DNA of 19,841 nt from Prevotella sp. UBA5387 (GTDB lineage: Bacteria; Bacteroidota; Bacteroidia; Bacteroidales; Bacteroidaceae): the NCBI GenBank assembly GCA_002407775.1, contig DHOP01000015.1:2620-22460 (forward strand). Reading direction: 5' to 3'. Each line of letters starts with the position of its first letter. Position 1 is the stretch's first letter. The translations under genes and the position numbers were made by a program. The notes below the pieces were generated by a model that ran no database searches, was not told the DNA's origin, and saw nothing but the letters and a program-made list of their open reading frames with translations. This document shows positions 14,191 through 19,841 of this stretch, piece by piece.

Positions 14191-16395
14191 TTATTTCAGA
14201 TAGTCGTCAAAATACTGTGAAATCCGTTCGTGCAGGTGAGTTGATTGATGCCCTCTCATATTGTGGGGCTCACCTGGATAAACGAAGAAGTCGGGTTGAG
14301 TGCCTACCTGAATGCACTCTTTGATGAATGTGAGACAATGTTGTGGTACAACGGTCACATCATTATAACCAGTGATTATCTGTAATTTTCCTTTCAAATC
14401 CTTAGCCTTTGGGAGCAAACTCGACTGAGCATAGCCCTCAGGATTGGACCGTGGAGTATCCATGTATCTTTCACCATACATGACCTCATACCACCTCCAA
14501 TCGATTACCGGACCACCGGCTACACCCACCTTGAAAACCTCTGGGTGAGTTGTCATCATGTTGATCGTCATGAAGCCACCAAAACTCCAACCATGCACCC
14601 CCATTCGGTTAGCATCTACATAAGGCAGACTCTGAAGGAACTTAACTCCTTCCATTTGGTCTTTCATCTCGTTATCGCCAAGATGACGGAATGTCACTTG
14701 CTCGAAATCTTTTCCTCTATTCTCGCTTCCACGGTTGTCAAGGATGAATAGTAGGTATCCTTTTTGTGCCATGTAGGTTTCCCAAGAGCGACTACCCCAA
14801 TGCCATCTAGCATCTATGTTGTGAGCATGAGGGCCACCATAGACATAGATAATGGTTGGATACTTCTTGTTTTTGTCGAAACCGATAGGTAAGACCATAC
14901 GATAATATAGGTCGGTTGTGTCATCGGCAGCCTTGATTGTTCCGCACTGATACTCTGGAATATTGTAACCTTTCCATGGATCTTCGGCGGTGAAATAGCG
15001 TTTTGGCTTGTTTTTAGAACTAACGATTGAGATGTTACGAGGAACGTCCGGTGCCGTATAATTATCTAGGAGATATTGTCCAGAAGTGCTGATGGTGCCA
15101 AAATGATAGCCCGTTCCACTCTCATCTATGAGCGTACGCTTACCTGTTTTCAAGTTTACCGTAAACAGATTACGCTGTATAGGATTCAGTTCATTGCTAG
15201 CAATGATGATGCTATGTTGTATCTTATCAAAACCGAGTACATCCATAACAACCCATTTCCCCTTGGTAATTTGCTGCAATTGATGCCCATCCTTATCGAA
15301 TAGGTAGATGTGATTATAGCCGTCTTTCTGGCTTTGCATGATAAATCTAGAGCCGTCCCAAGGTATAAACAGAATGGGGTGGAGGGGCTCCACATATTTA
15401 TCGTCAGTCTCACGATATAGCTCTGCAATCTTATCGCCTGTTGTAGCGTCATAGCTTACAAGCCTGCAATCGTTTTGGTCACGGTTCAGTTCAAAGAGAT
15501 AAACGGTCTTAGAATCAGGACTCCAAGCAGGATTGGTGAAGTATCGGTCAGTCGGATCACCAGCTTTCAGGTAGATAGTCTTACCTGAACGTAGGTCATA
15601 TACACCGATAGTCACCTTGTGCATGGCCTCACCAGCCATGGGGTATTTGTCTGGCGTGGACTTGGCGATACGGCTTTCATTCTCGCTTGGCTTCCAGTCT
15701 GCATCAGGGATATCCACCTGAGGATAGTCACTGACCATACTCTGATCCATTCTCGTAAAGACAAGTCGTTGTCCGTCAGGGCTCCAAAAAGAGCCTTTGG
15801 TATACCCGAATTCATCACGATGGACGCTTTGTCCATACACGATATCGCGTGAGGCATCTGTGGAGAGCTGTGTGTCGTTACCTGATGCATCACGGACGAA
15901 AAGGTTGTTATCTTTAGGACTTTGATAAACCATTGCCCGCGAAACTGAGTTCCATTCCAGTGCATTGGCATTGGCTGTGCTCTGAGACCATTCGATTTTT
16001 TGAGTCTTGAAGTTTAACAGCACTCTTTTGTCTTTGGCTTGAATCATTACCAAAGGCTTATCGGGGTAAGGAAACCCAATATAATAGAGTGAGCGTAGCT
16101 TGTTATCGTCACTGTTTCCAAGCCATTTATTAGCCTGTTCTAGAGTGAAAAGCACCTTCTCCTTGCCTGTTTTCTTGTTGACTAAGTAGCATTGTTCCAT
16201 GTCCAAGCGCACCAACTCATCGCCCCACCATGTGGTAAAGCGATTCTTGGCGGTCATGTTGTGATAATTATTCCCGCCATAGTTGAGGTCTTCAAGCGTA
16301 AATTGCTTTAGTGCCTCTTGTGCTTGGGTCGTCGTCGTACCACCCATGATACTTGCTATAGCCATCATTGCTACTACAATCCAACTAATCTTCAT
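14191..16395 (-). CDS. dipeptidyl peptidase IV (S9B serine peptidase)
   Basis: This 734-residue exported peptidase has a signal peptide at about 1-26 (ending TTTQAQ). It would release X-Pro or X-Ala dipeptides from peptide N-termini in the periplasm and supports growth on peptides. The N-terminal beta-propeller (about 45-480) includes NEFG-like RDEFGYTKGSFWSPDG (193-208), with a Glu that should contact the substrate amino group. The alpha/beta-hydrolase domain has YVYGGPHAHN, the nucleophile in GWS604FGG, acid D679 in GYND and base H711 in EPHN. All three catalytic residues are present and the length fits the family. It starts 18 nt after the RNA methyltransferase gene, so the two are very likely cotranscribed. 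Confidence 0.94.
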   Translation of the reverse strand: MKISWIVVAMMAIASIMGGTTTTQAQEALKQFTLEDLNYGGNNYHNMTAKNRFTTWWGDELVRLDMEQCYLVNKKTGKEKVLFTLEQANKWLGNSDDNKLRSLYYIGFPYPDKPLVMIQAKDKRVLLNFKTQKIEWSQSTANANALEWNSVSRAMVYQSPKDNNLFVRDASGNDTQLSTDASRDIVYGQSVHRDEFGYTKGSFWSPDGQRLVFTRMDQSMVSDYPQVDIPDADWKPSENESRIAKSTPDKYPMAGEAMHKVTIGVYDLRSGKTIYLKAGDPTDRYFTNPAWSPDSKTVYLFELNRDQNDCRLVSYDATTGDKIAELYRETDDKYVEPLHPILFIPWDGSRFIMQSQKDGYNHIYLFDKDGHQLQQITKGKWVVMDVLGFDKIQHSIIIASNELNPIQRNLFTVNLKTGKRTLIDESGTGYHFGTISTSGQYLLDNYTAPDVPRNISIVSSKNKPKRYFTAEDPWKGYNIPEYQCGTIKAADDTTDLYYRMVLPIGFDKNKKYPTIIYVYGGPHAHNIDARWHWGSRSWETYMAQKGYLLFILDNRGSENRGKDFEQVTFRHLGDNEMKDQMEGVKFLQSLPYVDANRMGVHGWSFGGFMTINMMTTHPEVFKVGVAGGPVIDWRWYEVMYGERYMDTPRSNPEGYAQSSLLPKAKDLKGKLQIITGYNDVTVVPQHCLTFIKECIQVGTQPDFFVYPGEPHNMRGHQSTHLHERISQYFDDYLK

Positions 16396-16413
16396 TGTCC
16401 ACAGAATGTTTTT

Positions 16414-17895
16414 TCAGTCCATCGGTTTCTTTCCGCCACGTCTGTCGTTTCCCTTGAAACCATTGTTGTGGCGAGGGCGGAAGCTATCGTCCTTATGACG
16501 TGGACGGAATTCACTGTGGTCATCACGACCAAATCTTCTGTCACCTCTGTCTTCACGACGTCCTTCCTTAAAGTCACGTCTACCGACGCTAGGCTCTTTA
16601 CGACTTAAGCTATGGAATTGGAATGAGCGAATGTCGGCATCTTCATTAGCTACCTCTGCTTCCAGGCGTTCCTTGAAATCGCGGTTCTTCTTGAAGCGGT
16701 TTTTCTGCGCCATTTCGCGCTTTTCCTCTTCGGTTTTAACAGTGCCACCTTCTTGACGGAAATCTCTCATCCTACCATCAAACAGAGTGTACTTGCGGAA
16801 CTCGCATTCCAAGCTGCCATTATATAAAGGTATCTTAATGCTTGGCTTTAGGCCAATCTGTTCAAAGCATTCCTCGCGGTAACTAAGTATCCAAGCCTCA
16901 TTGCCACCAAACTCATGCTTGAGTCTTTCGCCAATCATCTTGTAAGTGCCGAGAAGGTTTGGAGTCGAAATACGTTCGCCATAGGGTGGGTTCATCACCA
17001 TCATACCCTTATCTTGAGGCTTCCTGAAGTTTTTGAAGTCTTGACACTCAATGCTGATCTCATTGCTGAGACCTGCTGCCTTCACATTTATTTTAGCTGT
17101 GTTTACAGCCTTCATATCATTGTCGTAGCCATAGATATGATGCTTAAACTCGCGCTCTTGGGAGTCGTCGTTATAAATAAAGTCGAACAAATCCTTGTCA
17201 AAGTCAGGCCATTTCTCAAAGGCATAGTCCTTGCGATATACGCCTGGGGCAATGTTTCTAGCAATCAGCGCAGCCTCTATGGGAAGAGTTCCGGATCCGC
17301 ACATTGGATCGATGAAGTCAGTGTCGCCCTTCCATCCAGTCATCAATATCATGCCGGCAGCCAACACTTCATTGAGTGGGGCTGCTACGCTCTCCTGTCT
17401 ATAGCCTCTACGATGCAAGCTTTCGCCACTTGAATCAAGTGACATGGTAGCGTCGTAATCTGAGATATGAATGTGAAGACGAATATCAGGATTACTGACA
17501 GAGATATTTGGGCGTTCTCCCTTTTGCTCCCTGAATTGATCAACAATAGCATCTTTTACCTTGTAGGTGACAAAGCGAGAGTTATGAAACTCGTCGGAGT
17601 ACACCACGGAGTCTACAGAAAAAGTATTCCCCTTTAGGATGTATTCGCTCCAGTCGATTTTTTTTACTTCATCGTAGACTTCCTCTGCGGAATGTGCTTT
17701 GAAGCGCTTAATGGGCTTTAATACCCGAATGGCAGTGTGCAACTGGAAATTAGCACGATACATCATTTCCTTGTCGCCTGTAAAGGACACCATACGTCTG
17801 CCGATCTGAACATTATTTGCACCCATTTGGGTGAGCTCTTTTGCCAGCACTTGTTCCAATCCCATGAAAGTTTTGGCGATGAGTTCAAATTCCAT
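16414..17895 (-). CDS. THUMP-domain class I RNA methyltransferase (RlmL N-terminal half type)
   Basis: This 493-residue SAM-dependent enzyme corresponds to the m2G-forming half of E. coli RlmL, which methylates 23S rRNA G2445. The target here is inferred. A THUMP RNA-binding domain spans about 45-155. The UPF0020 methyltransferase domain has DPMCGSGTLPIEAA (196-209) for SAM and the N-P-P-Y catalytic motif in MNPPYGER (301-308). The fold ends near 375. A further ~115 residues are highly charged and low in complexity, with R/G/D-rich text and two copies of FRPRH (463-467, 472-476), ending in GGKKPMD. This is an RGG-like disordered RNA-binding tail. It starts 33 nt after the serine acetyltransferase gene and precedes the DPP IV gene by 18 nt. 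Confidence 0.93.
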   Translation of the reverse strand: MEFELIAKTFMGLEQVLAKELTQMGANNVQIGRRMVSFTGDKEMMYRANFQLHTAIRVLKPIKRFKAHSAEEVYDEVKKIDWSEYILKGNTFSVDSVVYSDEFHNSRFVTYKVKDAIVDQFREQKGERPNISVSNPDIRLHIHISDYDATMSLDSSGESLHRRGYRQESVAAPLNEVLAAGMILMTGWKGDTDFIDPMCGSGTLPIEAALIARNIAPGVYRKDYAFEKWPDFDKDLFDFIYNDDSQEREFKHHIYGYDNDMKAVNTAKINVKAAGLSNEISIECQDFKNFRKPQDKGMMVMNPPYGERISTPNLLGTYKMIGERLKHEFGGNEAWILSYREECFEQIGLKPSIKIPLYNGSLECEFRKYTLFDGRMRDFRQEGGTVKTEEEKREMAQKNRFKKNRDFKERLEAEVANEDADIRSFQFHSLSRKEPSVGRRDFKEGRREDRGDRRFGRDDHSEFRPRHKDDSFRPRHNNGFKGNDRRGGKKPMD

Positions 17896-17928
17896 TATTA
17901 ATGAATTGAGATATTGTGAATAAAGTTT

Positions 17929-18819
17929 TTATGATTTTACAAATTTCTTTGTTTGTGGCGCCATGTCCTCCAAGACCCAAGTGTTGGCACCTACTATGCA
18001 GCCAGAGCCAATGGTAATACGGCCAAGCACGGTGGCATTGGCATAGATTACCACGTTATCCTCTATAATAGGATGGCGCAGAATACCCTTGATGGGGTTA
18101 CCCTTATCGTCAAGAGAGAAACTCTTAGCGCCTAAGGTGACGCCTTGATAAAGTTTCACATAGTTGCCAATGATACATGTTTCGCCAATGACGATACCTG
18201 TACCGTGGTCAATGGTGAAATGATGACCGATAGATGCGCCGGGATGAATATCAATGCCAGTCTCAGAATGGGCCATCTCGGTGATGAAACGAGGAATGAG
18301 AGGCACTCCAAGCAAAAATAACTCGTGAGCCATTCTGTAGTTTGTCAATGCCTTGATTGTTGGATAGCAAGAAAGTATTTCCGCGTAACTCTTGGCTGCT
18401 GGGTCACCAAAATAGGCTGCAGTTACATCGGTGCCAAGCGTGTGACGCAGTTCAGGCAAACGCTCAATAAACTTGAGTGCCAGTGTCGATGCCTTGCGTT
18501 TCTGGTCATTATAAGAAGTGCGACTGGCTTCATCACGATCAAAGCAGAGCCCAGCAAAAATTTGCTGAGATAGCATTTCGTGAAGATTTTCAACGTCAAC
18601 ACCGATCTTATACTTGATTGTAGAGACGTTGACGCATGGCTTTCCGAAATAACCTGGAAAAAGAATTGAACGCGTCAACAAGATTATCTCTTTGAGAGCA
18701 TCACTGGAAGGGAGTGGGTATCCGTCACGATGTTGCCGAAACAGGCCTTTCAACGATTCCGGTTCGGAAAGTTTCTCCACTGTTTCAGTGAGCAAGTGTG
18801 TCATTTTGCGAGCAATCAT
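17929..18819 (-). CDS. cysE: serine O-acetyltransferase
   Basis: This 296-residue cytosolic enzyme makes O-acetyl-L-serine from serine and acetyl-CoA, the entry to cysteine synthesis. The N-terminal helical part (to about 165) leads into a left-handed beta-helix of hexapeptide repeats (about 185-285). The active-site stretch is AHSETGIDIHPGA (183-195) and IDHGTGIVIGE (203-213, with His204). It continues to YQGVTLGAKSF (224-234). The N-terminal extension is longer than in E. coli CysE and resembles the EpsC/SatA-like form common in Bacteroidota. No cysK is adjacent. It is the first gene of the minus-strand cluster, with an exact promoter about 26 nt upstream. Confidence 0.94.
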   Translation of the reverse strand: MIARKMTHLLTETVEKLSEPESLKGLFRQHRDGYPLPSSDALKEIILLTRSILFPGYFGKPCVNVSTIKYKIGVDVENLHEMLSQQIFAGLCFDRDEASRTSYNDQKRKASTLALKFIERLPELRHTLGTDVTAAYFGDPAAKSYAEILSCYPTIKALTNYRMAHELFLLGVPLIPRFITEMAHSETGIDIHPGASIGHHFTIDHGTGIVIGETCIIGNYVKLYQGVTLGAKSFSLDDKGNPIKGILRHPIIEDNVVIYANATVLGRITIGSGCIVGANTWVLEDMAPQTKKFVKS

Positions 18820-18844
18820 CTCTGCTTGTCAGTCTATTCGGGAG

Positions 18845-18852
18845 CAAAGATA
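18845..18852 (-). promoter_or_regulatory. Bacteroidota -7 box for the cysE cluster
   Basis: On the minus strand it reads TATCTTTG followed by CTCCC, an exact TAnnTTTG. A TTTC-like -33 occurs at about 18871-18874. It should drive cysE and, by close spacing, the methyltransferase, DPP IV and purD genes. Confidence 0.7.
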
Positions 18853-18922
18853 CTAAATAATATGGAGATGGAAAATAGATTTTACAGAAAATTTACGATG
18901 TTACATTTTTTGTATACTCGTG

Positions 18923-18936
18923 CAACCTTTAGGTTG
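18923..18936. promoter_or_regulatory. short palindrome upstream of the GIN-domain gene
   Basis: CAACCT-TT-AGGTTG is a perfect 6+6 inverted repeat, 40 nt before the ATG at 18977. It lies in the divergent spacer between cysE and the GIN gene and could be an operator or a small leader hairpin. No exact TAnnTTTG box for the + gene is seen in this spacer. Confidence 0.3.
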
Positions 18937-18976
18937 TCTGTTTCGTCAAATAGAGCAGAAACCAATACTTGTAAGG

Positions 18977-19666
18977 ATGAAAAAACTATTATTATTGATG
19001 CTTATAGCACCTATGTTTGTCTCCTGTAATATTAGCAGAAAACAGCAGTCTGTCTCGGAGACCACTAGTATTCGTCATACCAGACCATTTGATCGCATAG
19101 TGCTCAATGGTGCTTTTGATGTTAAGTTTACGCAGGGGGACACTTTCAGTGTTAAGGTTGTAGGCTCTGAGAAACAGGTCAAAAAAGTCGAGACACAATT
19201 TTCAGGCACGACACTTACAGTGAGCAATTCCGGCGAGAATTTCGAGTGGCATTTGCGTCGGGGCAACTGGACGCCGACTCTCTATATCACTTCTCCCGAC
19301 CTCGTGGCTTTAACACTCAATGGGGCAGGAGATGTCGAGATTCAAAACGACATTGACACAGATACGCTCAGCGTATATCTCAAAGGTGTTGGCGACATAA
19401 ACTTCAAACGTGTGGTCTGCGACGAGTTTTATTGTACGCTAAATGGAACTGGAGATATTGATGTACAAGAACTTACTGCATTACATTCGTTTATTGAGTT
19501 AAGGGGTACTGGAGATGTCGGTGTTAAATTCCAAAACAGTGGAACGGCAAATTGTGTTCTTCAAGGTACTGGCGATATCGACCTTTCTGGTACGTTAAAC
19601 AGTTTGCAAAAGGCGGTACACGGAACTGGTGATATAGAGACTGGTGATCTCCAGGTAAAACAATAA
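18977..19666 (+). CDS. GIN-domain (DUF2807) putative lipoprotein
   Basis: This is a 229-residue protein with a lysine-led hydrophobic signal and a lipobox-like FVSC (Cys17), so it is probably anchored in the envelope. The body matches the head GIN domain family (DUF2807), a beta-helix adhesin-like fold common in Bacteroidota and of unknown function. An early RPFDRIVLNGAFDVKFTQGD (36-55) is the typical family opening. Six rungs then repeat [LV]-x-G-[ATV]-G-D-[IV] at 114-120, 135-141, 155-161, 175-181, 195-201 and 214-220, a period of 19-21 residues. The frame is open back to a GTG at 18920, but the signal peptide begins at the ATG at 18977, so that start is used. It is transcribed divergently from cysE and stands alone. 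Confidence 0.9.
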   Translation: MKKLLLLMLIAPMFVSCNISRKQQSVSETTSIRHTRPFDRIVLNGAFDVKFTQGDTFSVKVVGSEKQVKKVETQFSGTTLTVSNSGENFEWHLRRGNWTPTLYITSPDLVALTLNGAGDVEIQNDIDTDTLSVYLKGVGDINFKRVVCDEFYCTLNGTGDIDVQELTALHSFIELRGTGDVGVKFQNSGTANCVLQGTGDIDLSGTLNSLQKAVHGTGDIETGDLQVKQ

Positions 19667-19794
19667 TGATAGTTGATTAGATTTTTTCAAAGTTTCTGGA
19701 GGAAGCAGTGCGAGCCATAATGCCTGCTCCTTCATTTACTTTGTGACAAACTTTAGTCAACATTGTTTGGGTTCTCAAACTATATCTATTCCTG

Positions 19795-19817
19795 CTCCTT
19801 TGACACTTTCAAAGGAG
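19795..19817. repeat. perfect 9-bp inverted repeat at the right edge
   Basis: CTCCTTTGA (19795-19803) and TCAAAGGAG (19809-19817) flank CACTT. No T-run follows. It could be a weak terminator of the GIN-domain gene or belong to a gene beyond the window. CCTGCTCCTT occurs twice (19723-19732 and 19791-19800), the second copy overlapping the left arm. Confidence 0.45.
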
Positions 19818-19841
19818 TTGACTTATATCAGATTTACTTTA

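Noticed and set aside
18920..18976. 19-residue N-terminal extension of the GIN-domain protein from a GTG
   Set aside because: It would bury the lipoprotein signal peptide, which begins cleanly at the ATG at 18977.
19336..19640. Regular GGNACTGGNGAT repeats considered as a CRISPR or tandem DNA repeat
   Set aside because: They lie in frame within a coding sequence, are short and divergent, and reflect the protein's beta-helix rungs.

Overview
The window looks like a chromosomal segment of a Bacteroidota bacterium, most likely Prevotella/Segatella or a close relative. Four intergenic sites match the Bacteroidota -7 promoter box TAnnTTTG exactly (325-332, 3711-3718, 5087-5094 on +; 11340-11347 and 18845-18852 on -). 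Most genes lack a strong Shine-Dalgarno sequence. The gene content also fits: glutaminyl-tRNA synthetase, dipeptidyl peptidase IV, a GHL10 glycosidase-like protein with a T9SS-like tail, SPII lipoproteins and a GIN-domain protein. Genus assignment is inference.

Left part (1-9656), all genes on +. It begins with a stretch that has no intact gene but holds a possible decayed Cys-rich reading frame. Then come a secreted GH28 pectinase-family protein, an Hsp20 small heat-shock protein, a YgiD/DodA-type extradiol dioxygenase, the MltG lytic transglycosylase, GlnS, a DedA-family membrane protein, a beta-helix lipoprotein and cytidine deaminase. Spacers between several of these genes are rich in inverted repeats, and two clear terminator hairpins are present.

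Right part (9678-18819), all genes on -. Reading from the promoter at 18845, the order is serine acetyltransferase, a THUMP/RlmL-type RNA methyltransferase with a long charged tail, DPP IV, PurD, a multi-pass membrane protein and a YqaA-type membrane protein. A terminator-like hairpin follows purD. The GHL10 gene has its own promoter. The lipoprotein-cdd transcript and the GHL10 gene converge with a gap of only 21 nt. A divergent GIN-domain (DUF2807) lipoprotein gene on + closes the window, followed by about 175 nt with one clean hairpin.

Most genes are housekeeping or envelope functions. I see no phage, insertion sequence, CRISPR, tRNA, rRNA or defence locus, and no cluster that forms an evident new system. 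The most unusual signals are non-coding: a long hairpin with pseudoknot potential at 1866-1968, a palindrome plus paired TGNCA motifs upstream of hsp20, and a chain of nested hairpins at 3545-3642. At protein level the points of interest are a six-fold GxGD[IV] repeat in the GIN protein, a GH28 protein lacking the usual GHG histidine, and the repetitive basic tail on the RNA methyltransferase. Several gene starts are set shorter than the longest open frame, because an exact promoter box or a Shine-Dalgarno lies inside the longer version.
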